From positions 434,001-498,000 of the forward strand of contig NZ_JAPIVQ010000001.1 in assembly GCF_026239675.1 (NCBI RefSeq): DNA of 64,000 bases. The letters run 5' to 3'. Of this stretch, positions 1 through 8,584 are shown piece after piece; within the stretch, counting starts at the first letter, position 1, and every line of letters starts with the position of its first letter. The translations under genes were made by a program, and so were the position numbers. A model generated the notes under the pieces. It was given only the letters and a program-made list of their open reading frames with translations, did no database searches and was not told the origin of the DNA. The stretch comes from Pedobacter sp. PLR. Lineage in GTDB: Bacteria > Bacteroidota > Bacteroidia > Sphingobacteriales > Sphingobacteriaceae.

Positions 1-3000
1 AACTTTATAGAATAGATCAGCAAAATCCATAAACCTTGGACAATGTGGTTTCCCTTCGGGAGGTAGACACAGGAAATGATTTCCAATATGTTCCAACATT
101 TCGGGAGTAATGGAATTGGTGGAATCCAGGTACTTGAGCTCCCCACCAGGTGCAACAACACAGAAGTTATCTTCTCCTATTAATTCAATAGCTTGCTTAT
201 TAGTCGGTACAAGGATTTTGGTAATCGTAGTCGGAATAGCCAAACCTTTTGACACTTCATATTTAACGTCCGCATTATTTGCACCACGTTGGGAATTGAT
301 ATCAATTATTCTTAATGGATGGAGAGAAATTGGTGTGATCGTTTGCTTTGCAACCGCCTCTCCTCCCATTCCACGTACAAACATTTCCGTATAATAATCG
401 TCTGCGGCTTTAGGGCTCACAGCGGCAAACCAATCAAACAGCCTTGATCCTTTTCCTGCAAAGGCGATTTTAATTTTAGGTGGAATAGCTTTGACAACTG
501 CCGGCGCATCTTCAGACTTTAAGATTTCATTTCTTAATTTAAAAGCCAGTTGCCCTGCATAGAACATGATTAAACCCGTTACATAAAGGTTAACACTCAT
601 CATCTCTTTGCATTCTGCGGCAATTAACAGGTAAAAAGTTTCGAAATCTGAGGCTTCCAACCGGTCCACAACCTGTTCAAAATAATAAGGAGCCGTGTTT
701 TCTGTAAACTTATTTACCCCCGTATTTAATCCTTGAATGGTGATGTTCTTCCGCTGACACATCTTTAACAAGACGTTTTTGAAGTTTGGTGAAAATTTAG
801 TGGCTTGTGCAACTCTTTCTGCGGCAAAACGAATTGAGTTTTGCTTGATCATTGCCTTTCCACCTTCCATCTGGCACAATGCTGTAATATCAGTGGTACT
901 TCCACCAATGTCAAAGCACAGCACCAGTTCACCTGGATTAATAGAATACCCGCCATCCGGCCTTACTAAATAATTCGCTACAGCACAGGCTTCGGAAAGA
1001 GATTCCTCATCACTCAGTGTTCTAAAGTCAAATTTGACCGGAGCAGTTTCTGTAGCAATATTTACAACTTTGGCAGTGGCTTTTGACGCCTCATTGCCCC
1101 AGCCAGCTACTACCGCTACATTTTCAGTTCCCCATCCACTCGTTTGAGTTCCGCCCCAGCCTGATGTTGCTGCAACGGATTCGGTCGCCGGAGTACCCCA
1201 ACTAGTATCAGCTCCTGCTGTGCTCCAGGCACTATCTCCTGTCGTATCGCCAATATTGGAGAGATCTGAAGGAGGATAAATCTTTAATTTCACATTGCCC
1301 TGAATCGGGGAGATCTCTTTAAGAGAATCCCAAATCCCCCTATATTCACTCAATAGTTCTTTACCCATTGATGATGGATAGGACCATTTCAAAGTATGTG
1401 GTTCATGCCCTTCAACAAACAGTTGCGCATAAACATGCAGGAGTAAAGAACTTAAATAAGCTGTTTTATAACTTTTATCAATTGGCTGTGCAGACCACTT
1501 CATGTTGTATACCAATTCTGCCCTGCCTATTCTATTGTAACTTAGAACATATCTGTTGTCTGCTGCGGTTTCAATTGGCAAATTTTTCTCGAAGCATGGA
1601 AAACCACCTTTAACCGCTTGTGCCATTAAGGAATCGTTCAGAATATTATCCTCATTTACAACCCTTCTGGAATCATGGATCGTTAAAACTGATTTTATAG
1701 CATTGCTGAGAATCTCATCATTTTGGAAGAAGAAAATCTCATCTTCAACTGCCGGACGAACATCATTGTTTTTAGCATCAGTCGACAACAGAGAAACTCT
1801 TTTATTAGTCAATTTTAAACTGTCGCAGACTTTACTCTCATATACAGAATAGTAAGCGATAGAAGAATTTGTACTCCCAAAATCGACCCCTAAATAAGCA
1901 GGAGATAATGATTTTGGAGAATTCAGCATATTGGCCGGCAAAGACTGTGTATTACCAGATCCATCATAGCGGATAATGCCAAAACCACAATCAATACCTG
2001 CATGAGCAAATTTCAGCCCTTTGAAAGGTTGATTACTTTCATAGATCTCATACTTATACTTGTTATCAGCCACTGCATTATTTGAGGCAATATGCAATTG
2101 TGCTTTAATATTCCCATATTTCTCAGGGATGACCGCAGCCTTACCGTTTCTGGCTAAATACAGTGGAATTCCATGCTCATCCAACACGATCCTGAAAAAA
2201 TCATCGGCTACATTGCCGATAAATGGTGTGGCTTGAAAATTAGCATCATTATGCGGAATTTCTGAGTAAAGAAAATATCGGTTCCATTGTTTAGATATGA
2301 AATTAGGCCACATTAAAATGTCCTTACCGATAATGGATGTCGCTATTACTTTATAAATGACCTCCTTTACAATCTCATTGCCGCTTTCTGTATATAGTTT
2401 AAGGTTTACGGTTAAGCGTTCGCCCCCTTTATCATTGGGATCGTAAATGGCAGTAATCCTGGATTTCACATTTGAACCCTCCGATATACCTACTAATGCA
2501 TCCAATGTGGCGCCAAAAACATTTAATGCCAACGGCGTCAATGGCAAAGCGAAATAAGCGTAGTTGTTTGGCTGCCCTTTAGTTTCTGCAGCTAACAACA
2601 ATATCGGTTTGGATTTCAAATAGTCTCTGGTTTCTAAACCTTCTTTACCAAAATCTATCTGAGCAATTTCTGTTGTATCTGGCAACAGCAAATCTTTAGG
2701 GTCAAAAACTATCCTTTCTTTTCCACCCTCATTATAGATGATTCCTTCGGAGCCAAACAACTCTGTAGAGTAGTTAAATAGCAATCCAAAAGGGTAATTG
2801 AAAAGTGCACCAACTTCCGGTGGAGTTTGCTGATCTAGTTTTGGATAGCCTTTCTTCTGTTGATAAACTACCATTTCGTCCATCCACACCTGTATCGCAG
2901 CAGACATATTACCGTATTCCGGTCTGATAAACTCTTCCAGATCTGAATAATTGGACCTGAATTTTTCAATACTATTCAGAATATGTTTCGCATATCCATA

Positions 3001-3678
3001 TAGTGAAAACAGTTCCTGAGGATTTAACTCTGATTGTAATGGGTCTATAAACTTTCCATTCTGCACGTTTACAAAAGGTAGTTTATCTTTAAGCTGATAC
3101 GCTGCTGAGGTAAATAAAAAACTATCTGGTGAAGTACCGCCAACAACGTTCCCTTTAAACGAAATCACGTCAATAAATGGTATTTTGTCGGCATTATTTG
3201 CCAGAGACTGATCACACCATAATGGTTGCCGCTCAAACAGCATGTTTCCAAATGCACCTATTGGTTCGTAGATGTTTGCGGTATTGTGGAGCTGTAGTCC
3301 ATCTGAATAAGATAGATAAACTCTATTTACCTCTATATCTTTATAGTTTAATGCAATACAACTGATAAACCCCTTCCATTCGCGAATCAGTGATTTATAA
3401 AACAGCATCATTCCATCAGCTGCCGCATCTTTGTCCTGAATATTATCAAGCGCGCTTTTAAACAGGTTTGCTCTGGCAAATACCGATGGTATCCCCGAAA
3501 CAATCGTTCCAATATTAACGGATGAATTACCGTCTTTATCAACCGCAATTTCAGGGATTAAAATATTCTTTGTAAAAGCTTCCAATTGAGGAATGGTTTC
3601 CCAGGCAAATTCAAGTCCATTTGGTTCACTATTCGCATGAACTTTTATCGCCAGTGCCTTTATTCTTTTATCTGACAT
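1..3678 (-). CDS. Giant Hsp70/actin-like ATPase, partial (3' end beyond window)
   Basis: The frame is open from ATG at 3678 to base 1 (1226 codons, no stop), so the C-terminus is missing. The actin/Hsp70 nucleotide fold is recognisable: phosphate-1 loop GVDFGSTNSS (residues 597-606, Asp599), phosphate-2 loop FDIGGSTTDIT (922-932, Asp923) and an adenosine-type loop AFAGKGS (1072-1078). About 590 residues precede the ATPase, which is unusual; I do not recognise that part. Residues 807-866, between the two phosphate loops, are a low-complexity Gly/Trp-rich insert with five Trp repeats (SAW, SWG, SGWG twice, AGWG). The gene starts 6 bases after the tubulin-like gene, so translation is probably coupled. 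No signal peptide is seen, so it is presumably cytoplasmic. A SrfB-like Hsp70 relative is possible but not shown. Confidence 0.75.
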   Translation of the reverse strand, partial: MSDKRIKALAIKVHANSEPNGLEFAWETIPQLEAFTKNILIPEIAVDKDGNSSVNIGTIVSGIPSVFARANLFKSALDNIQDKDAAADGMMLFYKSLIREWKGFISCIALNYKDIEVNRVYLSYSDGLQLHNTANIYEPIGAFGNMLFERQPLWCDQSLANNADKIPFIDVISFKGNVVGGTSPDSFLFTSAAYQLKDKLPFVNVQNGKFIDPLQSELNPQELFSLYGYAKHILNSIEKFRSNYSDLEEFIRPEYGNMSAAIQVWMDEMVVYQQKKGYPKLDQQTPPEVGALFNYPFGLLFNYSTELFGSEGIIYNEGGKERIVFDPKDLLLPDTTEIAQIDFGKEGLETRDYLKSKPILLLAAETKGQPNNYAYFALPLTPLALNVFGATLDALVGISEGSNVKSRITAIYDPNDKGGERLTVNLKLYTESGNEIVKEVIYKVIATSIIGKDILMWPNFISKQWNRYFLYSEIPHNDANFQATPFIGNVADDFFRIVLDEHGIPLYLARNGKAAVIPEKYGNIKAQLHIASNNAVADNKYKYEIYESNQPFKGLKFAHAGIDCGFGIIRYDGSGNTQSLPANMLNSPKSLSPAYLGVDFGSTNSSIAYYSVYESKVCDSLKLTNKRVSLLSTDAKNNDVRPAVEDEIFFFQNDEILSNAIKSVLTIHDSRRVVNEDNILNDSLMAQAVKGGFPCFEKNLPIETAADNRYVLSYNRIGRAELVYNMKWSAQPIDKSYKTAYLSSLLLHVYAQLFVEGHEPHTLKWSYPSSMGKELLSEYRGIWDSLKEISPIQGNVKLKIYPPSDLSNIGDTTGDSAWSTAGADTSWGTPATESVAATSGWGGTQTSGWGTENVAVVAGWGNEASKATAKVVNIATETAPVKFDFRTLSDEESLSEACAVANYLVRPDGGYSINPGELVLCFDIGGSTTDITALCQMEGGKAMIKQNSIRFAAERVAQATKFSPNFKNVLLKMCQRKNITIQGLNTGVNKFTENTAPYYFEQVVDRLEASDFETFYLLIAAECKEMMSVNLYVTGLIMFYAGQLAFKLRNEILKSEDAPAVVKAIPPKIKIAFAGKGSRLFDWFAAVSPKAADDYYTEMFVRGMGGEAVAKQTITPISLHPLRIIDINSQRGANNADVKYEVSKGLAIPTTITKILVPTNKQAIELIGEDNFCVVAPGGELKYLDSTNSITPEMLEHIGNHFLCLPPEGKPHCPRFMDFADLFYKV

Positions 3679-3684
3679 ATCCCT

Positions 3685-5328
3685 TTATTTTAAATCGAAG
3701 TTTTGTGAAACAGTTAATGCATTGAAAATATGAGCAAGAAATTTCTCCTTTGTCGTGTTTACTTTTTGCTCGTCTTTCGGATTCGTGTTGATTAGTTTTT
3801 CAACGAAAGTGTTGTACCTGTCGCCAAAAATCCCACCTTTTGACCAATGGTGCTTTTCATCAAGAAAGATGGTGCCTATATCTAGTTTCCTTAACTCTGT
3901 CGGATTATCATGAAAGGCTTTGCTATCGAACAGGAATTTACCCGGTGCTACCGAATTCCTAACCTGATAAAGCCAGCCTGGAATTAACTGTGTGCCCTTA
4001 AAATTATAGGCAAATAACTTGAAATATTCATTAATATCTTTGCATTCTGCGTCGGTAATGGTACTGTACTGATTCAGTTTCTGATTTTCACACCGGGTGA
4101 TAAACCCTTTGATTCCTGAATCATCAAAAGCACCACCATTCTTAGTCAAAGAGATGTGTGCTAAAGAAAAGAAAGCGCCCAATCTGTTGACAAATATTTC
4201 TCCTGCTTTATTCGCATTCCCAACGAAATCATCAAATGAAAAGTTGAAAGAATTGTCTTTAAATTCAACCGCTTTATAGAGATAATCGGCCTTTGAACTA
4301 TCAAATCCATCGGATCTACTGAAAAAATCATAAGCAGCGCAAGCACACAGCAACTCGGTTACATGACAAGGATTCTTTTGTTCAGCTCCACCAGTTATGG
4401 TCTGATTGGAAGTATTATTTCCATCTATTTTTTTACTTTCTACCGGCCAGCCTATGTGGTATAAAAATTTATAACACTTCTGAACGGTAGGGTCACTCTG
4501 GTAGAATTGTAAGGCTGCCTGGCTATTTAATGGGAAAAATGAAGAGTCTGCAATGACGCTATTCGCCTTGCTTGCCTTTTGCTTATCATCCGGTTTATTA
4601 AAGGTAAAATACTCCGTAAGTAAGGTGGAACCAAACTTTGCTTTAGAGAAGTCGATACTTGAATTGCCACCTGAACGAATCTTAACAAAGTCCTGAAGGG
4701 CCTTAGGAACCACAGGAATTGAAGATGCGCCAGTGCCACCAAATACAGATCCAAAAATAAAAACCCTCGCGGAAGCACCTGCTTTTTCAAGCTTGCCCAT
4801 AAAAGTATCTAATTCCCGTTCCTGAGTTTCTACTGCAGCGCCTTTGACGATGTTCCTTGCAGCTTCTACTATACCATGATAAATCAGCATAGAACCTAAA
4901 TGCGTTTGTGCCCTGTAACCATGTTCCAATGCAAACTCCTGGACAGAGCTTTTATCAAGAAACAAATCGGAAATCAGCTTATTAGCCTTCTGCTGTTCCG
5001 GCGTCCCCGTTGAGATTTTGCTGATATTTTTATAATTCTCTCTCCCCGGACTTGAATAATTGGTCCAGAACCGATGTAAATTCAGCTTCGCAGAGAAGAA
5101 CGTATTTGCGTTCGGCGTTCCACCTTCAATTGAACCAGAGGTTTTAACCCTATTGTATAAGTTAATCAGCTCTTCTACCCTACCCTTATTGCCGTTATTC
5201 TGATCCGTATCTAAGGTTAATACCTCTATTTCCTGGTTGTCAAACATTCCAATCCCACATAAATGGGTGAAAGATTCCAAACAACGCATTCCCGTACCAC
5301 CTATGGCGATGACAAATAATTTATCCAT
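3685..5328 (-). CDS. Tubulin/FtsZ-like GTPase-fold protein
   Basis: 547 residues. The N-terminus (VIAIGGTGMRCLESF, residues 6-20) looks like a Rossmann-type first strand and glycine loop. Residues 193-202, GSVFGGTGAS, match the glycine-rich tubulin signature (GGGTG[ST]G) with one glycine replaced by alanine. The length and the separate N-terminal glycine loop suit the tubulin-like families (Tubulin_2 type) rather than FtsZ itself. No signal peptide or membrane segment is seen, so it is probably cytoplasmic. It lies 19 bases after the small membrane protein and 6 bases before the Hsp70/actin-like gene, so the operon pairs a tubulin-type with an actin-type nucleotide-binding fold. From memory, related tubulin-like proteins sit with vWA proteins in a predicted membrane-remodelling system. 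GTP binding and polymerisation are inferred. Confidence 0.72.
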   Translation of the reverse strand: MDKLFVIAIGGTGMRCLESFTHLCGIGMFDNQEIEVLTLDTDQNNGNKGRVEELINLYNRVKTSGSIEGGTPNANTFFSAKLNLHRFWTNYSSPGRENYKNISKISTGTPEQQKANKLISDLFLDKSSVQEFALEHGYRAQTHLGSMLIYHGIVEAARNIVKGAAVETQERELDTFMGKLEKAGASARVFIFGSVFGGTGASSIPVVPKALQDFVKIRSGGNSSIDFSKAKFGSTLLTEYFTFNKPDDKQKASKANSVIADSSFFPLNSQAALQFYQSDPTVQKCYKFLYHIGWPVESKKIDGNNTSNQTITGGAEQKNPCHVTELLCACAAYDFFSRSDGFDSSKADYLYKAVEFKDNSFNFSFDDFVGNANKAGEIFVNRLGAFFSLAHISLTKNGGAFDDSGIKGFITRCENQKLNQYSTITDAECKDINEYFKLFAYNFKGTQLIPGWLYQVRNSVAPGKFLFDSKAFHDNPTELRKLDIGTIFLDEKHHWSKGGIFGDRYNTFVEKLINTNPKDEQKVNTTKEKFLAHIFNALTVSQNFDLK

Positions 5329-5347
5329 TTATAAATAGTTTAGGAAA

Positions 5348-5686
5348 TTAAAACCAATGACCGATTTTGCCGTTTGCAAACACTTTACTCATTACAAAAC
5401 CTGCAATCAGGTATAAGAAAAATCCAATTACGGTTCCCATGCATAAAGCAAATACATAATCGTTGACTACCATGATATTCCCATCGGGTTTGAATAGAAA
5501 ATACCCTAACAAAAAGCCGACTACCGGGTTTAAAATGGCCAGAATCCAAAACCAAGTCTTTCGGGCCTGAGGATCTTTGGGGTTACTTCCCCCTTCAAAT
5601 TTTATAGCATTGGCACTAACAGCCGCTACTAGTAGAAATACTAAAACTGTGAGGAAGGAGATGAGATATGCGGTGATGGATTCCAT
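5348..5686 (-). CDS. Small membrane protein with three transmembrane helices
   Basis: 112 residues. Hydrophobic segments at about 5-27, 46-65 and 77-104 suggest three membrane helices. A short polar loop (GGSNPKDPQARK) follows the first helix and a Gly/Lys-rich tail ends the protein. I recognise no family. It sits 38 bases after the lipoprotein gene and 19 bases before the tubulin-like gene, so it probably provides the inner-membrane anchor or pore of the system encoded by the operon. A membrane-disrupting effector role is conceivable but rests on context only. Confidence 0.7.
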   Translation of the reverse strand: MESITAYLISFLTVLVFLLVAAVSANAIKFEGGSNPKDPQARKTWFWILAILNPVVGFLLGYFLFKPDGNIMVVNDYVFALCMGTVIGFFLYLIAGFVMSKVFANGKIGHWF

Positions 5687-5724
5687 TTTTCTTAATGATT
5701 ACGTTTGATTATTGTTTAGTTTGG

Positions 5725-7251
5725 TTATTGTATAGTTTTGATATAGTAGGAATAGATGACTTGATTTGCCGGTTTTACATCAGCTAAGGTGTTTTTGATA
5801 GACTCGTACAAAGCTATGTTTGGTACCTTTTTAGCATTAACCCATTGGAATTTTGACAGTTTTGCGTTATCTGTTTGAGGGCTCGCATTATTTAATACAA
5901 GATCTACTTTAACAAGGCCATCTGGATTTGTAATGTTTTTCAGACTAAATTTCGGGTCGAAAGACACTCCGAATTCAGCATTCTTAGGATCTGAAGTTCT
6001 CGTGTTCGTAAAGAGCGTCTTGTTTAAAATAAAAACATCATTTAACGGATTTGTAGGTAATGGCTTATAGTCCCAGTCCTCTTTTAGTTTCCCATCAGCA
6101 TTATAGCAGGACAAAGCAATGAGATCAGTTTCATTGTCGGCAACCTTAGTCTCTCCGTTATTTCCCTTTACTAATTTTGGTTTGTGATTTTTAGCTTCCG
6201 CAGATTTAGCGAACTGTTCAAAGTCTGTGCTCACATCTGAAACCTTTACCTCAAAATCACCAAATTTATAGCTATCGTCATTGCTCAGATCAATGTATAA
6301 CTTTCTGAAAAAATCATTAAACTGGCCCTGACCAGCGTAAGCAGTGTGCGTCTTGTCGATATTTTTCCAATCGATACCTAAAGGATAGAATTCATAATGT
6401 TTTCCGTCTTTGAGCCCATTGACATAATTGTTTTTTAAGTCCAGAACGTTTTTATTTTTACTCTGCTCATCATAAAATATCCCACCAGTGTTCTCACCGG
6501 CGTATTTAGTCTGCAACTTATAAGCGGCATTAGACAAATCAAATCTTGTAGTTGATGCTGCCAGTTTAGATTCAAGTTTTGAGATCATACTGGATTCATT
6601 TGAACGACCAGTATTAAAAACCGTGAAATAAATATGCTTATCAACAGCTCCTTCTTTATAATCGGCAATAAAGAAGTGTATGGAATTCCCCTTTGCAAGC
6701 CATTTAGAGAAAGGTATTTTTAAAAACGCAGTATTTGTGACTTCATTGCCTTTTTGCCATTCCTCAAAATCTGTGATCAATAGTGCATCTTGATTACCCT
6801 CAACTATTTTTTCAACGGCCGACTGAATCGGAGCATAAATATCTGCATATTGACTTGCGTCATTCACTTGCTGCCCCAACTCTGTTGTATTCGCCACATT
6901 TAAAGCAGTGATTTCACCTGAGCCTAATTTGAAGACATCGAATTTTTCGGCTAAAACAGTATTAAAACAATCTGTCATCATTCTCTTAATCACTGGATCA
7001 GCAAATGCTTTATTAATACCAGAAGAAAAATCAATATATATGGCAGGATTGCCTGTTTTTACAGTGGTATTATTTGGAGGAAGCGTATGATGGTAAGCCT
7101 CAATGCGCTTACCTAATCCTTCATCATAAACGCTAAACCCTGCCTTTTCAAATGGATCTTTTTTGGTAAAAAAAGAACAAGAACTCAGAAATAATAACAC
7201 CAAAAATATACCTGCGTTCCTGACTAAACCCGGAACATTTCCTTTTTTCAT
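5725..7251 (-). CDS. Lipoprotein with a vWA-like domain
   Basis: 508 residues. The N-terminus is a lipoprotein signal with lipobox LSSC (Cys25), so the protein should be exported and membrane-anchored. Residues about 68-185 read like a von Willebrand A-type fold: strand and metal-site-like segment AIYIDFSSG (Asp74), a helix, strand FKLGSGE, then ALLITDFEEW (Asp161) and IHFFIADY. The metal site is not a canonical DxSxS (DFSSG here), so vWA is my inference from strand order and acidic positions. The rest, about 190-508, is unrecognised and may be beta-rich. It lies 32 bases after the nuclease gene and 38 before the membrane protein. The pairing of vWA and tubulin-like genes is the strongest link to described membrane-remodelling loci. 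Confidence 0.65.
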   Translation of the reverse strand: MKKGNVPGLVRNAGIFLVLLFLSSCSFFTKKDPFEKAGFSVYDEGLGKRIEAYHHTLPPNNTTVKTGNPAIYIDFSSGINKAFADPVIKRMMTDCFNTVLAEKFDVFKLGSGEITALNVANTTELGQQVNDASQYADIYAPIQSAVEKIVEGNQDALLITDFEEWQKGNEVTNTAFLKIPFSKWLAKGNSIHFFIADYKEGAVDKHIYFTVFNTGRSNESSMISKLESKLAASTTRFDLSNAAYKLQTKYAGENTGGIFYDEQSKNKNVLDLKNNYVNGLKDGKHYEFYPLGIDWKNIDKTHTAYAGQGQFNDFFRKLYIDLSNDDSYKFGDFEVKVSDVSTDFEQFAKSAEAKNHKPKLVKGNNGETKVADNETDLIALSCYNADGKLKEDWDYKPLPTNPLNDVFILNKTLFTNTRTSDPKNAEFGVSFDPKFSLKNITNPDGLVKVDLVLNNASPQTDNAKLSKFQWVNAKKVPNIALYESIKNTLADVKPANQVIYSYYIKTIQ

Positions 7252-7283
7252 AATTTATATGGTTTTATACCTGTTAATGATAA

Positions 7284-8360
7284 TTATTTAGCCTTAACAC
7301 TTTCTAGTTTCAGAACAGCCTCATTCAATAGGTTTGCATGGAGATATAAATCATCCAGAGACTGTATTTCATATTTAATCTCTTTCTTATTTTCGTCGAG
7401 GATTGCCAGATATTTTTTTGCATTCAGATATAACCTGCAAATGGTTTTACGGTTGTTGTCGTCCAGCAGAATAGCGAAATAGGACAACGCATCTCTGTAA
7501 GTAATTCTTTTAGGGTCAATAGCTTCCCGAAGGATAGATTTAACCACAAAAAAACCTTCAATTTCTTCTTCCGTTGTCACGATCCCGGAGGCTGGTTCCG
7601 CAGCAATAACCTCTTCAATTTTAACTGCCTCAGCAGTATCTTTCTCCTTTTCCTGATTAAGGGCAGATTTAAGACGCTCATTAATGGCATCGTTAATCAG
7701 TTGGTTGAAAGAGCGTTTAATGATTGGTGCAAATTGCTCTTTAACCTTAGCGGTAATTACCTTAGGGTATATCTGTTTCGTAAAAAAAGTGACAAAACTA
7801 TCTGAAGGTTCCGCAATTTCCTGATGAAGTAAGCTTTTCAGCTCATTCAGGTATTTTAACTCACTTGCAGTATTAGTAATGTTCTCTACATCAAAATATG
7901 ATTTATGGAATTTCTTCAACTCAGCAAGTTCCGTATCCTTAACGTCAGTCAGCCTGAATTCAAAAAACGGGGTACTATCCATTTTATTCTTTTCAACCAG
8001 ATCCGTGTAAAAACGGTATACCAGTCCATTGGTCAGCAAGCCGAACTTCGCCTTTGTCGTATGGAAATACCGAAACAACTGAGAGTTATGAGGATCAAGA
8101 TTTTCCAGATGATGTTTACATTCAATTAAGATCGTTGGCTCGCCATCTTTCATAATTGCGTAATCTACCTTTTCGCCTTTTTTAATACCCAAATCAGCAA
8201 TGTATTCGGGATTCACTTCAAATGGGTTGAAAACATTGTATCCCATGATCTGAATAAATGGCATCACCAAGGCGTTTTTAGTAGCTTCCTCTGTCTGTAT
8301 CTGAGGCAACATCTTCTCTACCCGGGATGCAAGCAGAATAATCTCATCTTTAAAATCCAT
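7284..8360 (-). CDS. Stand-alone HsdR_N-type PD-(D/E)XK nuclease
   Basis: 358 residues. The first 125 residues match the N-terminal endonuclease domain of type I restriction R subunits: conserved lead-in EEATKNALVMPFI (24-36), PFEVNPEY (46-53), then VDYAIMKDG with Asp66 and ILIECKHH with Glu80-x-Lys82, giving D-x13-ExK. Gln94 is the usual following position. No helicase motif is present; the C-terminal 230 residues are helical and charged, perhaps for oligomerisation or target recognition. It is the first gene of the five-gene operon, 32 bases ahead of the lipoprotein gene. An intact ExK implies DNA cleavage. A role as effector of the cytoskeletal operon is inferred from position; HsdR_N-only proteins also occur elsewhere. 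Confidence 0.78.
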   Translation of the reverse strand: MDFKDEIILLASRVEKMLPQIQTEEATKNALVMPFIQIMGYNVFNPFEVNPEYIADLGIKKGEKVDYAIMKDGEPTILIECKHHLENLDPHNSQLFRYFHTTKAKFGLLTNGLVYRFYTDLVEKNKMDSTPFFEFRLTDVKDTELAELKKFHKSYFDVENITNTASELKYLNELKSLLHQEIAEPSDSFVTFFTKQIYPKVITAKVKEQFAPIIKRSFNQLINDAINERLKSALNQEKEKDTAEAVKIEEVIAAEPASGIVTTEEEIEGFFVVKSILREAIDPKRITYRDALSYFAILLDDNNRKTICRLYLNAKKYLAILDENKKEIKYEIQSLDDLYLHANLLNEAVLKLESVKAK

Positions 8361-8397
8361 GTAACTCTATTTAATTATTAATAACTGATCAACCCCT

Positions 8398-8443
8398 CAA
8401 AACTAGGTAGTCTATGAAGTCATTCCTTACGGGAAACCGTAAG
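8398..8443 (-). promoter_or_regulatory. Candidate promoter and operator of the nuclease/tubulin operon
   Basis: On the minus strand 8405-8398 reads TAGTTTTG, a fit to the Bacteroidetes -7 box TAnnTTTG, 37 bases before the nuclease start codon. Just upstream, 8426-8443 is a perfect 7-bp inverted repeat around GAAA (CTTACGG-GAAA-CCGTAAG) where a -33 element would lie. No TTTG -33 box is seen, which fits a regulated promoter. The hairpin could instead act only as an RNA structure. Confidence 0.35.
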
Positions 8444-8520
8444 CTGATTATTAGAAGCTTTTATGTTGGAATTTAGATGGAAAGCTTGGGTCTTTGGAGA
8501 AACAGAATTCTTAATCATCA

Positions 8521-8564
8521 AAAAAGCCCGGACATTCAAGAAATAAATCTTGAACATCCGGGCT
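8521..8564 (-). terminator. Intrinsic terminator of the susC/susD operon
   Basis: A 16-bp stem with two mismatches (arms 8525-8540 and 8549-8564, eight-base loop) lies 20 bases past the susD stop codon. On the minus strand it is followed by a run of U from the five A at 8521-8525. Confidence 0.8.
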
Positions 8565-8584
8565 TCTTAAAAAGTGGTTAAATG

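Noticed and set aside
110..3365. Several plus-strand frames of 60-98 codons at the left end
   Set aside because: All lie antisense to the giant Hsp70/actin-like gene, which has clear motifs; no signals of their own.
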